Origin: Chondrus crispus
Lineage: Eukaryota; Rhodophyta; Florideophyceae; Gigartinales; Gigartinaceae
Length of the DNA stretch: 64,000 nt
NCBI RefSeq assembly: GCF_000350225.1
Contig: NW_005179258.1
Span: 404,626 to 468,625, forward strand
Direction of reading: 5' to 3'
Shown here one piece after another: positions 21,168 to 31,703 of the stretch (positions are counted from its first letter, which is position 1; each line of letters starts with the position of its first letter). A program made the translations under genes and the position numbers. The notes under the pieces were generated by a model, which was given only the letters and a program-made list of their open reading frames with translations, made no database searches and had not been told where the DNA came from.

Positions 21168-23344
21168 TTCTTGACCTTCAGGTAACTCGTCGATGGTATC
21201 CCTAACCTCTCCATCGGAGACAACGCCTCATAATTTTCCAAAACTCGGTGCATTTCCCGGAGGGAAAGAATGCACGTTGGCGCGGCGTGCCCCTTTTCAT
21301 AGCAATGATAGCACACCAGACCGTGCGTCTTGGCGGGATACGGCGTCCTAGGTCCTCCACGAGCCGGCGGCCTTCCTTGGCGTTGCGGCCTTCCCATCCA
21401 GCCTGGCCTTCGAAACGTAGTACCCTTGTCTTCCATCGGAATGCGCGGCGCCGGCGTGTGGCCGCGCCCCCGAAACATCATCACGGGATCCGTGGGCTCC
21501 GAAAACGACTCCGTCGTGTATGCAGGCGTCGGTAAAGTTGACGACCCGCTGTCCCCGTAGTCCTCGTGTCCGTAGCCCTCCGATGGCTCAATGAACTCGC
21601 CTTCGGCTACTAACGCTCCTTCGTAGTGATTTTCGCTACTTCCATGCGCACCGCGCTCATCTGATGCGGACATGGACTCGGCTAAATGGACGGCGGCGTG
21701 ACTTTTGCGACCGGGATAAGAAGCCCTCGGCTTCTTCCCCGCCCTGAACGTCGACGGCGTCTGAATCGTGACCTTCTTGGTCTTCTTGTCCTTAGCGCGG
21801 CTCGCCGAGCCATGCGCCTTCGCGAAATTCACTAGTCTTAAAAATGAGACGTCCCGATTGTCTTGACGGTATTGAGATACCATCGGCTTGATACTCGAAT
21901 CGAGTCCTTCAATAAACATCGTCATCTGTTCTTCCATTGAATATACGTTTCCACATCGGTTGCTTGCGTCCGTCAGACGGATATAAAATTCCATCTCGTC
22001 TTCAGACGGTCTTTGCTGAACTTCTCGCAATGCGAGCACGGCTTGACGGATCGCCTCGTCGGTTGCGAAACTCCTCAACAACCACTGTACGGCCTCTGGC
22101 CAAACGGATATCTTTCCGTGATGGGCCCCGGCCGTCTGAGACACCGAAGTGTACTGTCTCAAGGCGATGCCGCTTAAAAATTCAGGCAACAGGCGGATCG
22201 CTTGCCCCTCGTTCATTTCTTGAGTATCGAACTCTTGAACAAATTTTGCCAAAAAATCCAACACAAGGACCCCGTCCTCTCCTGTGAACGTGTTGTCCTT
22301 CTTCACCTTAGGCGGAATATCTCTCCTAATTTTTCGCACGGCGGTCCGACGGGAACTTGACAAATATGTCTGCGGGTTCCGCAAGCGGTACGTTCGGTAC
22401 GAAAGTAACTTCTTGAAGAGGTAGTTGGTCGGATTCAGCTCCTCCAACTCCTCCCATCGCGGCCCGCGCCGCGTTGCAACATCTTCGGGCTCCGCCTCCT
22501 TGTCTCTCCGCGATGCGGACGAAGTGACTCCGCCTCGTCTGGAGGAAATTTTCTTGCTTGGCGAAATTCCGTTTCCGTCTTCTGAACGGCGTTCGGAATC
22601 GCCTGAATGGTTCGACGAACCGCCGTTACCATTTTCGGAGGGACCAAGCGACTCCGACTGTGAGTCGCGGTTCTCCGGATCGTCACTACAGTGACCCTTG
22701 CTTGCACGTCGCTTGTCCTTCTTCGAGGGCTTCGACTTAGAACTCCGCTGCCGAGCGGGCTTGTCCTTCTTCGACCGACGGTCGCCCTCTCTACCCGAAG
22801 GGAGCGGCTCGTCGTCCGATCCTTGCGGTGCTTGATCCGCGGCCTGCTCGAGGTCCTTGAGACGTTGCGCGGCGCGATCGAATCGGTCATCGATGCTTGT
22901 TCTAAATTTTCCTAAGGACTCCAAGGCTTGATTCGCGTCGCGCCTCGCGTCCTTGACCGAAATTTTCAACGAGGCTAAGACCTCCGGCTCCAGACCGTCG
23001 GTCGCATCTCCTCGCTCCTTCTCGACGAGATCCACTCGAGCCGACAGCTCTCCCAAAACGGTGTGGAACTCGGATGCTTGCAACTCCAGTTGCTTCCGGA
23101 CGAGGGCTAATTCAGCCTCGAGATTTTTCTTCGCTTCTTCGCGAATTTCGCTGCTCATCTTCTCCAACTTCTCGTCGAGGTCAGTCTTGTCAGCGGCTAT
23201 CCCCGTAGGGGATTCTTGATCTCCGGGGTCCGTGGCCGTATTGGCCTGGCTCCGGGTGCGAGGACCCCTCGGGATCCTCGACGCTCGTGCCGATCCGGCT
23301 CTGCTCGCCCCCGGACCGACGTCCCCGGGTGCGCTTGTTGACAT
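21038..23344 (-). CDS. gag: element C gag (768 aa)
   Basis: An uninterrupted Gag begins at ATG 23344 (MSTSAPGDVG) and ends past the zinc knuckle. Order: Pro/Arg-rich N-terminus; coiled coil about residues 60-180; Lys/Ser/Asp-rich linker; capsid-like domain about 300-510; Gly/Pro/Arg-rich linker; CCHC knuckle CYHCYEKGHAAPTC at about 678-691; short tail overlapping pol. It should assemble particles and bind RNA. It is closely similar to B gag throughout. The leader just upstream has tandem primer-site-like repeats. Gag intact beside a dead pol is unusual. Confidence 0.92.
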   Translation of the reverse strand: MSTSAPGDVGPGASRAGSARASRIPRGPRTRSQANTATDPGDQESPTGIAADKTDLDEKLEKMSSEIREEAKKNLEAELALVRKQLELQASEFHTVLGELSARVDLVEKERGDATDGLEPEVLASLKISVKDARRDANQALESLGKFRTSIDDRFDRAAQRLKDLEQAADQAPQGSDDEPLPSGREGDRRSKKDKPARQRSSKSKPSKKDKRRASKGHCSDDPENRDSQSESLGPSENGNGGSSNHSGDSERRSEDGNGISPSKKISSRRGGVTSSASRRDKEAEPEDVATRRGPRWEELEELNPTNYLFKKLLSYRTYRLRNPQTYLSSSRRTAVRKIRRDIPPKVKKDNTFTGEDGVLVLDFLAKFVQEFDTQEMNEGQAIRLLPEFLSGIALRQYTSVSQTAGAHHGKISVWPEAVQWLLRSFATDEAIRQAVLALREVQQRPSEDEMEFYIRLTDASNRCGNVYSMEEQMTMFIEGLDSSIKPMVSQYRQDNRDVSFLRLVNFAKAHGSASRAKDKKTKKVTIQTPSTFRAGKKPRASYPGRKSHAAVHLAESMSASDERGAHGSSENHYEGALVAEGEFIEPSEGYGHEDYGDSGSSTLPTPAYTTESFSEPTDPVMMFRGRGHTPAPRIPMEDKGTTFRRPGWMGRPQRQGRPPARGGPRTPYPAKTHGLVCYHCYEKGHAAPTCILSLREMHRVLENYEALSPMERLGIPSTSYLKVKNWFDSQTASTPSASTPRSNQPFRGPTAGSAPSDVRRIPQRQEN

Positions 23345-23459
23345 CGCTCGTACGAGCGGACCTACGCAGCAAAAAAGTTACAAACAGAAAGAAAATAAAA
23401 AAAAGAGTCCGTTACCCAGACCACTTTTGTAGAGTGTCTCCAGACCGAGACTGTCGTCG

Positions 23460-23552
23460 ACAAAAATTCTAGGTCGGGTCTCCTGAACAGTAAACAAAAA
23501 TTCTAGGTCGGGTCTCCTGAACAGTAAACAAAAATTCTAGGTCGGGAGACCA
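23460..23552 (-). repeat. 34-bp tandem primer-site-like repeats in C leader
   Basis: Two identical 34-base units (23460-23493, 23494-23527) and the start of a third lead into the true primer site. Each contains TTCTAGGTCGGG, the inner half of the primer-site complement. A further partial copy of the LTR/primer-site junction (AGACCACTTTTGTAG) lies at 23418-23432. Confidence 0.8.
23535..23552 (-). promoter_or_regulatory. primer binding site of element C
   Basis: On the minus strand this reads TGGTCTCCCGACCTAGAA, four bases after the 5' LTR end. It is identical to B, F and E. Confidence 0.85.
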
Positions 23553-23556
23553 CTTT

Positions 23557-24448
23557 TGTAGTGCAATGCGCCTGTCGGGCAGAGACCGCGGTCCGATGGT
23601 CCAGCAAAAACAACAACAGCAACAAAAAGAAGAACTGCCGATGGCACAGCGCTACGGAGTGTCCGACTCTCCCTTCTCCGTTTAAACGAGCTTGCTACTC
23701 GTAGTAGCTCGGATCCCTGATCGGGGGGGCACAGAGAAATAGCCCGGCCCGGGATCGGTGTGGTAGAGACTTGCGAAGAGGTCTGCCCGACCAGTGTGGA
23801 GTGGGGCGCGTACGTAGGTACCCCGGTTCCACTGGGTTCTAAGGCCAATGCTCGTTGAGCTTCTTCGACACCTTGTAACGCGACAAGGCCTTCGACGGGG
23901 GCGTCGCAACGCAGCCCGACGGGATGAAATGAAAGTAGCAGCGCTACGTCCACTGTGTCGCCCGAAGGCTCGAAACACCTACACCGGTTCGGTCGCAACC
24001 GAGGCCGATGGCACCAACACAAGATAAGGGAAAAATAGGTAGAATTAGAGATAGAAAAGGATAGGGAAATAAAGGAAAGAGAAAAGGGAACCCCGAGCGA
24101 TAGAGGATGCCGTAGGTTTAGGTAAAAGGGAGCGTCTTGATAGAGACGGACTTCGACCAAGGCGACATTCAACTCCGGCAACTCGGGTTACCTTTACTGA
24201 CTTGGTCGTCAGAGGGCTAAGGTATATATCGCCCCGCCGGAGCCAGTACAGTAGCTCGCGGCGCTAGATCCTAGATCTAATCTAGTGTCAGCAAAATTAA
24301 TGCCAACTAATTAACTAAATAAAATAAAATAATTAAAAATTAAAACTGTGCAATTATTCACACGTGTGTCCCCCAAACCCGGACTACTCTTCATATCCAA
24401 ATGTTTTCCTTTCTTTTCACCCCCTTTCCAGGTGCGTATTGCACTACA
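23557..24448 (-). repeat. 5' LTR of element C (892 bp)
   Basis: It has the same ends as the 3' LTR. It lacks one 156-bp internal unit and otherwise shows few substitutions. TATATA sits in the complement near 24224-24232. On its right is GAAAT and then B pol sequence. Confidence 0.92.
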
Positions 24449-24453
24449 GAAAT
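24449..24453. repeat. target site duplication, right copy (GAAAT) of element C
   Basis: It matches 9497-9501 and directly follows the terminal CA of the LTR. Confidence 0.9.
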
Positions 24454-26281
24454 CCCATGCTTTACGGCCGAACCGGCCGAGGGTACAGTGGAGGACGAGG
24501 AAAGTTTTGACGTGATAGACGACATCCTCGCTCTTAAGGGGGGGACCGCCCCTGATCGCCTCGATCAATTACAAGCTGTCACTCCGGAGGAGCTCATTCG
24601 CGAGCAAGCCGTCGACCCCTTCTGCAATCGCATCAAGGAAGAAATGGACGCCGGAAAGGTGAGAACGTTCAGCGTGGAGACCGAGGAATTCGAAGGAACT
24701 CTATGCCGTACCGCGGCAGAGTTTGTACAAGTGGTGATACCACAATCATTAAGGGACCGCGTCCTAGGGTTGAGCCACTACGCAAAATTGGCAGGCCACC
24801 GGGGAGGCAGGAAACTTTACAAGACATTGAGAAGATATTTTTATTGGCCTACGATGGCCCTAGACTGCTACGCAGTCGCGAAGAATTGCGCCGCATGTGC
24901 GCGGGAAAGGGTGAAGTTAAGAAGAAACACGAAGGAAATGAAGCTGTTCACGCCCAAAGCCCCGCTGGAGTTTGTCGCCATCGACATCCTCGGCGAGTTA
25001 ATTACAACTAAACGAGGGAATCGGTATATTCTCGTGATCAGCGATCGATACTCGAAACTGGTACGAACCGTACCGTTGAAGAAGATATCAGCTGCGCACA
25101 TCGCACAAGCCTTCGTTCACCATTGGGTATTCGTGTACGGACCGCCGGTCAAGCTGCTGTCCGACAATGGAACACAGTTCACAGCCCGGTTCTTTCAGAA
25201 TGCCTGCCGAATTCTCCGCATACGCAATGTGTTCACGACTATGTACCACCCGCAAGCCAACGGCCAAGTTGAGAGGTTTAACCGCACGCTGACTTCCGCG
25301 TTGCGAAAATATGTTGGAGAGAATCCCAAGGACTGGGACCTATTTAGCGACGCTGTGACGTTTGCATACAACACGCAAGTTCATCGAACTACGAACACGA
25401 ACATTGCACCCTTCGAGCTGGTGTTAGCTCGGGCGCCGAGAAGCATTGCGTTACAAGCGCAGCCAAGTTTGGAAGGATTTAGCTCGAATCGAGGGTATTA
25501 CCTGAAATGGCAGTCGTGGTTGGAAAGCCTGATGAAAGGCGCTGATAAGAGCCTGCGAAAAGAACAAGCGCGCTACAAGCGAAACTTTGACGCAAGGCTT
25601 CGCAAACCGAAGTATGACATCCCCTCAGGATCCTACGTTTTCCTCCGGAAGGAACAGGGGACCGCAACAGAACCTAGACATAAGCTCGCACAAGTTGCCA
25701 CGGGACCGTATGCAGTCAAGAAATCAGATAAGAACACGGTTGTCGTCGCCATAGGCGACCAAGAAGAGCGGGTTTCGCGAGATAGAGTCGAATTAGCCCC
25801 TAGTCCCATGGACTACATGCCGATATCAGGCCTACGACAGGCTCTACAGTTCCTCAGCGGACGCGAGGGGAATCAAGAACGCGACGCGATGGAGAGTGAG
25901 GAAGGTCCTCCCACGCGAGCGCAGATGTTAGAGGACGAGGAAGATGTTGTCAGTCGAAACCTGTCAGCGGAGATACCGCAAGACTTACGAAGGACAAGTA
26001 ATTCAGAAGAGTTGGAGGAGTCGGAGAATCATCAGGAGGGGGAAGAAATTAACCCCAGACGCGAGGAAGAAAATGAGAATGCCGAGTACGTGATAGAAAA
26101 GATCATCGATCACGGGTATCAAGATGAGGAATTAGTCCTCAGGGTGAAATGGTATGGATATGAGACGAAGGACGCGACGTGGGAACCAGTCGCGCAATTA
26201 CCGCGCAGCGCCGTGGTGAGATATTTCCGAAGGAAGAAGTTATCCTTGCCGCCGCAAGTCGGACGCGCCCAAGCGGGGTAA
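24454..26281 (+). pseudogene. pol: element B pol, second part: integrase and chromodomain
   Basis: This continues the B pol frame after excision of C. Order: end of the RNase H-integrase linker (PCFTAEPAEG), HHCC module (LSHYAKLAGH to NCAACARERVKL), DDE core with all three residues (FVAIDILGE, LLSDNGTQF, GQVERFN), SH3-like region, acidic linker and chromodomain (YVIEKIIDHGYQ to LPRSAVVRYFRR, about 26087-26250), stopping at TAA 26279-26281. There are no stops within it. The chromodomain suggests targeting to modified histones, as in chromoviruses. It is listed as a pseudogene only because the gene is split by C and broken upstream. Confidence 0.9.
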
Positions 26282-29200
26282 CACCCGTTGGGATGTCGTC
26301 AAGTGGGAATTGGTACTTTGAGACGCGGCGCGAAGACAGGGAAGAGTGGTGCTCACAGGAGTCGGGACAGCAGAGAGTAAGGAGATGGAGGGAAGAAGTG
26401 AGATAGGCAATTTTCCCTTGACCGCTGCACATGTAGAGAGCGGCGAGTGTCGCCCTCCAAAGAAATGGAGGAGTTACTGTAGTCTCCGGTGTAGATAATA
26501 CGCAAATTACGTATGATCACGCGTAGCGGTCGTGCGCACGTGATATGACATTTGGATCAGTGATCCGCCCCGGTCCAATTTGATTTGATGAAAATTCAAT
26601 GAGGCATTTTAAGAATGGACAAAACGGACAATTGTCGTACGGGAAAATGCGAAACACAGAAGTAGAAGTGCAGTGTGAATTTTAACGAAAGTTAAAGGAA
26701 CGGTACCGCTGGTCGAGAGTACAGGACGTGGAGATATTCGCGAAGTCAAGTTCGAGCATCTGCGACGGGCTGCAACACGCCACCGACGCCGCCCGTGCTC
26801 CGACTGAGTCGCAAGGAAGTCCTGATGGGAACGCCGATGACGTACAGCAGTCGTGCGCGCGGTTCCACCTCTAACGGGTTTCTGATTTTCCTTTGTCGTC
26901 AATGTTTATGTTTTGCTTGTATCGCTCAACAGGACCTCGTTACCGAGGAGAAGTAGAAGGAAATAGATCGTTTGGTAGACGACCGACGATCGTCGCAAAA
27001 AGACTTCAGGCAAGCATGCGAGAAGGCACAAAACGACGCCCTGTGTCGCGGGCTGTTCGCAATTGAGGGCGAGCCGAAGAAGCAACACCGTGTCGCAAGC
27101 TCATGGTATCACGCGAGCAATTACACGACTGACTTCGTCATCGACGAGAAGGTTAATGTGTCAACACAATCAGAAAGGATGGGTTTCACCGCGTGCACAT
27201 TCGTTTCGTCCCACGAGCGACCTATGTACCCGCCTACCCCCAAGTCCTTCTTTCTCTTCTTTTGCTTTTGTTTTGTTTTCGTTTTCTGTCTCTTTTCTTT
27301 TTTTCGTTTCTTTTGTGACATGCAGGGCACAGACCCCGAACCACGGGGAGCGGAAAGAAAGCTGCGCGACGTGCGCCGGTCGACGTCCTTGCTAGGAAGA
27401 CTTACGAACCGACGATCGCCACTAATCTACGACGCGTTGGTTCAAGTGGAGACGGAGAGCCAAGTGTCTGTTCGTTTTGCGAGGACGCCAAATTGCGAGA
27501 CTCCCCCTGCCTGTCAGGAATAATGTGCTGCGTGAGGAGCTGGAAGGATGTCCGAAGAACATAAAAAGAATATGTATATACATGTATACAATGCAGTGAC
27601 TGGAGTCACGCACGAAATCGAAGGAGCGGATTGCTGTCGCTCGTTGGAATGGGGGATGTCGTGGCACAAGCAAGGGTGGAGACTTTCGGTCCGTCACCGT
27701 CTTAAACCACCTGGAAAGGTGCGCGCGTTAACGCACGAAACTATACTGCACGGAGTAGGTGAATTGTTCGCTCGCCGTTTCCCTACAATGATAACGAAAA
27801 TCGGCTTGCCGCCGTTACTGAGGAGGTCACATTTCGTGGCATCTCGTTCGAAGAAGACAGTATTCGTCAAAGACAGGCGTGTCATGAAGTGATACGAGCT
27901 CCGGCGCCCTTTACGAATCTTTTTATTGTTGCAGTGTCGACGCCAGGAAGATTAGAACCATGGCCACCGATTTCTGTTGACGGTCGCGGACACGAGTGGC
28001 CTCGGTCGCACGACAACCAAACGAGGAAAAGAATGAGGATTTATCCCCACACTCCGCCTACGTAGCACCCCCGAAGTTCAGAAGCTGGTAATGATTTCCG
28101 AGACTGGATGTCTGAAATACTTCCCGCAGTGTCCCCCGACAGTTACGAGGGTATCCACAAAATGAACGTCTCGTTCAAATCCCGACTACAGGCTGAGGAC
28201 ACTGCCAAACACCTGTACACGTGTCAAATTCGTGCACGACACTTTGTCCTTGCAAGGCTTAAATTGCGATGAAGCCTCTGAGCCAAGGCCCAGACCCCTG
28301 TGACTCCCGTCGTCGTCGTCGACATTTCGAGGCCTGCGTGTCAGCGACGACAAAAGGGAAATGACGGCGCCGACTTCGTGCCGACGACGTGGTGGTGGTC
28401 AGAGGACATAATAGAGGACACATTGACACCACTTCATTTCACATGAGGCAGCCACGAGGACAACTCGACGACAACGTCACAAAGGAAAGAGGGACTGTAA
28501 GGACAGTGTAGCTCGAGAACACGGCCCCACCGGCTGCAATGGATACAAGGCCAAAGCAACCAAACCTCGGGGACGCCGCACACTTCGGTGGGGTCGGCTC
28601 CGTAAGAACAACAAGTGCTCGACGAGGACAGACGCGTTCCCAGGTGATGCAAGTCTAGCCGCGCCTTCAGAAATTTTATTGGGGAATGTAGAAACGTGAG
28701 TTAACGAGACAACCCGGATCGCGAGGTGTAAACCTCCTGAGATCGGATACCGGGAACAATGAGGTAGAGAAAAAATGTTACGACAAAGTAGCTGCTGAGA
28801 CGTGGACGTCAATTGACATGACGTTGGTGGGTCGAAAGGGAAGTGCAAATATAGAGAAGACACACGGATAACGCGCACATGGCCACTCACTGCCAGTGAA
28901 CAGGGAAGAGCGCGCCGCGCTCGCTTTAATGACGTCCTCGCACACGGCGATTGCTACAAGGATCCCGTGTACCCGTTGCGACACTCCCAAGACACTCGCC
29001 ACGAGAGGTCGACGGACAAGGTGGAAAGGAACATTTCAAATATTCTTACAAGGTTCGCGTGCCAGGCGCGGGAAAGGAGGAGCGAAGGCCACGCTTTAGA
29101 GTGAAGGGATTACACAGTACTCCCCCCCGCCGACGACGCGCAGAACTTAAGGAAAATCAGGGAACTCGAGGACGGTTTGACGCCGTCATTTTGAGATGGG

Positions 29201-29765
29201 GAAGTTGCCGGACGCGGTGAAAAAGAGGAGGGCATCGTAGTAGGTCTAGGCTGAGGTCGATCACAGCCCCGACAGTCGAACAAGGCATCTACGCATCTGC
29301 CGCACAGCGCTCGCTGAGCGCGCCCAAGGAATGGAATACCCAGGGTATTGTCAATGCCACACCGCTCGAAATGGGTTGTAGGTGAAATAGGGCTCTTGTT
29401 GTCATACTACCTGCAGATATTTGTTGACTTGATTGGAAAGGAGGGAAAGCCGCGCCACGGCTGCGGTAAAGAGGAGGAAATTGCGGTAAAGAGGAGGAAA
29501 TTGGGAAAAAGAGGACGAAATTGGGAAAAAGAGGGGGAGATTGACAGAAGATGATGTGCAAACGAAAGGGCGGCGTGCATACAATAAGAGGAGGAAGTCT
29601 ACGGACCAAGGTGTGACCGGAGACGGATGGAGGCATGTTGCAAAGAAAATGAAAAAGGAAAAAAAGAGAGAGGAGGAAGCTGAGGAGGAGAGAACGCATA
29701 TTTACTCTCACAAAAGGGGTAATGAGTCGAAAATGGGTCATGAGGGATCGGCCGTGAACAGCAGA
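26282..29765 (+). other. element B spacer between pol and antisense ORF
   Basis: These 3.5 kb have no gene I can support. They contain polypyrimidine tracts followed by CAG (near 26931 and 27326) that resemble splice acceptors. A hydrophilic open stretch at about 26932-27230 is followed by a Phe-rich translation that is simply the pyrimidine tract. The 219-bp block at 27820-28038 is shared with C. There are short purine-rich repeats near 29470-29540 (GAGGAAATTG... copies). A 114-codon ORF at 27548-27892 has no recognisable similarity. Confidence 0.5.
27820..28038 (+). other. conserved spacer block shared with C
   Basis: This is the counterpart of C 13128-13347. It starts at GAGGAGGTCAC and ends at AAAGAATGAGG. 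It is the best-conserved part of the otherwise divergent spacers. Confidence 0.5.
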
Positions 29766-31578
29766 TCAACGGGACGGAGCACCGGAGCCGCTTTCCTTCG
29801 GCAGAGAGGTGAGGAGACGGGCGAGGACGCGTAGGTCCTCCACAGTTGCACCCTGCAGTGCCTCTGCCTCTACGCCATGGGCCCGGAGAAGTCGATGATA
29901 GACGCCTGAGGCGGTGTTGTTTTCTTTGGGAACTGAGGGTGAAGGAAGAGCCAAGGCAGGCGTGACGGGTGGCTCCTCACGTACAGGGGAAGTCTGACGT
30001 GGGGTCGGACCCACGTCAGACGGCGGCACTTCCCGAACTGATAGGGTTTTGGTTGAGTTTGTTGAGGGAAAGACGACGCGAGGAGGACTTCCGCGTGTAG
30101 ATGGGCCCACCGGAGGGGGGCGTGGCAGTGAAAGAGCCGGCTGAGGTGGAATTGCAGGCAAAGACGGCTCGGTGAGACAAGGCGTTGGGGACTGTACGTC
30201 CGGCGTGGAAGGTTGGACCGCGGAACGAGGAGACGAAGGCCCGGACGGTCGAGAGCACACGCTCTCTGCACGAGGGTCCACGCATCGCTCGGGAACCGCG
30301 TCGGGGATGGGGTTTTGATTCCCGAACTGTCGACTCAGTCGAGCTTCTGAGGATGAGCACAACGTCGACGTCCAAGGGTTAAACCAGACGAAGTCGCCCG
30401 CTGCGCTGTGACTACGTCCGGGAGAAAAGGAGGGAAGGAGCGGGAAGAGTTGTGAGGGGGAACGCTGTCCCAGTCGATCTGCCTAATTTTGTAGAGCAGC
30501 GAGTGCAACTCGAGGTCGATGTCGGCGCCACCCAGGGGGAAAGTGTAATCCAGAAGGCACATGAGCTCAACGAGCTTCGGGGGAGGGTACCACAGACGCC
30601 AACAATCATACGCCTCCCAAAGCAAGGTGCCAGCGACCTTCACGCACCACTCGGTCATGAAGACAACCAACAACCCGTATCGGGGGTCGTTCAGGTGGCT
30701 GCCGAAGTAGGTAAGGATGGGGCTCAATTCCGACCAAAATCCTTGGCAGACTTCAAACTGACCCCACCATGAGGGAAGCTGCTGGTTTCGGTTGACGTAG
30801 TGTGACCGCGCGATCTCCCCCGCCTCGATCATTTGGTATGCCAGGAAGTATCCTGTGTCCGACCTCATTTTGCACTCGTACCGAACGGTGTGTTGGAAGA
30901 AGAAGAGGTTCCCGCGTTTCATGCGCCGGAAATTGACAGGGAGAATCGCACGCGTCCACGACATTGCGTCATTCGTCACTATCAATTGGTTATGCCATAA
31001 GCAGTCCAACTGCGTTGACTGTAAAGATAATGGCGCTCCCCCTCCGTGCGGAATCTCCACGTGTCGCAGCCGAAGGAAGGAGGAATAAGGGTGTCGGTCA
31101 AATAGAGGTCAAGCCGGGCAAGTACAGTGTCCATGAATCGCAGGGACAAGGTGCGACGGCCGCGTGGAGAGGAGTGACGAAGGATGGAGGTCGGAATGGC
31201 AATGCGGGCGCGCCAGTCAAAAGTGCGAATGGCTTGTACGGGTAGTTGACCGGGTAACATGCCAGCGCCGTCTGCAAAACTATGTTCGATGGCAGCAACA
31301 TCGCGGACGCCCACAGGGGAGAACCACTGGGAAGAGGCAAATAGGGAAGGATGTTCACGCATGGATTTGTCTTGTAGCTCTTCGAGCGAGGCGTATCGAC
31401 GGGCTACCCAAGAACAATGGTAGCCCGAATGGAAGGCCGGGTCGGTAGGGTTGGTAACAGGAGGTAGACGGGGTATGGAAGGAAGACCCCGGGGCACTTC
31501 GGGCTTGCGAGGAAACCCCACACAGGGACGCTGACGGGTGGCACTATCGTCCGAGTGTTTCGACGGAGAAGGAAGAAT
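29766..31578 (-). pseudogene. antisense accessory gene of element B, broken
   Basis: This is the homologue of the intact C antisense protein, reading from next to the 3' LTR back into B. The conserved core is plain: GAGMLPGQLPVQA, FGCDTWRFRTEGERHYL, YECKMRSDTGYFLAYQM, LPSWWGQFEVCQGFW and ILTYFGSHLNDPRYG. Defects: the ATG of C corresponds to ATT at 31578-31576; a deletion/frameshift near 31000-31050; and another frameshift near 30350, before the low-complexity tail. The C-terminus (RAHGVEAEALQGATVEDL) is retained in the third frame. Substitutions against C often look conservative, hinting at past selection on the protein. Confidence 0.8.
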
Positions 31579-31689
31579 GGTATTTTCGTCTTACCCTTGT
31601 AAGAACGCCGCGCAGAGTGATTGATGACTGGGAAACACGGTAAGGAACGGCAGGAGATTATGCGATGGCTTGGCGCTGTACAAGGGCGC

Positions 31690-31703
31690 TCAGGAGGGGG
31701 ATA
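31690..31703 (+). promoter_or_regulatory. polypurine tract of element B
   Basis: GCAGGAGGGGGATA-type purine run directly before the 3' LTR start at 31704; homologous to the tract of C. Confidence 0.7.

Larger units (their letters stand above)
9502..24448 (-). mobile_element. element C: complete 14.9-kb gypsy element inserted in B
   Basis: C has two LTRs, GAAAT on both sides, a primer site, gag, a decayed pol with chromodomain, a 4.3-kb spacer, an intact antisense ORF and a polypurine tract. It is the same family as B but points the opposite way. LTR divergence outside the 156-bp unit loss is low (scattered transitions). Five pol stops and a frameshift mean C could not encode its own RT or integrase, whereas gag and the antisense ORF are uninterrupted. 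It may have moved using enzymes from a relative, or pol may have decayed after insertion. Confidence 0.92.

Noticed and set aside
26972-27523. A 183-codon ORF with a hydrophobic, membrane-like Phe/Cys/Val stretch in the B spacer, possibly an Env-like protein
   Set aside because: The hydrophobic stretch is just a translated polypyrimidine tract, better explained as a splice-acceptor-like sequence.
29460-29545. Short repeated GAGGAAATTG / AAAGAGG units as a possible CRISPR-like or satellite array
   Set aside because: Only three or four imperfect copies without spacers, in purine-rich low-complexity sequence.
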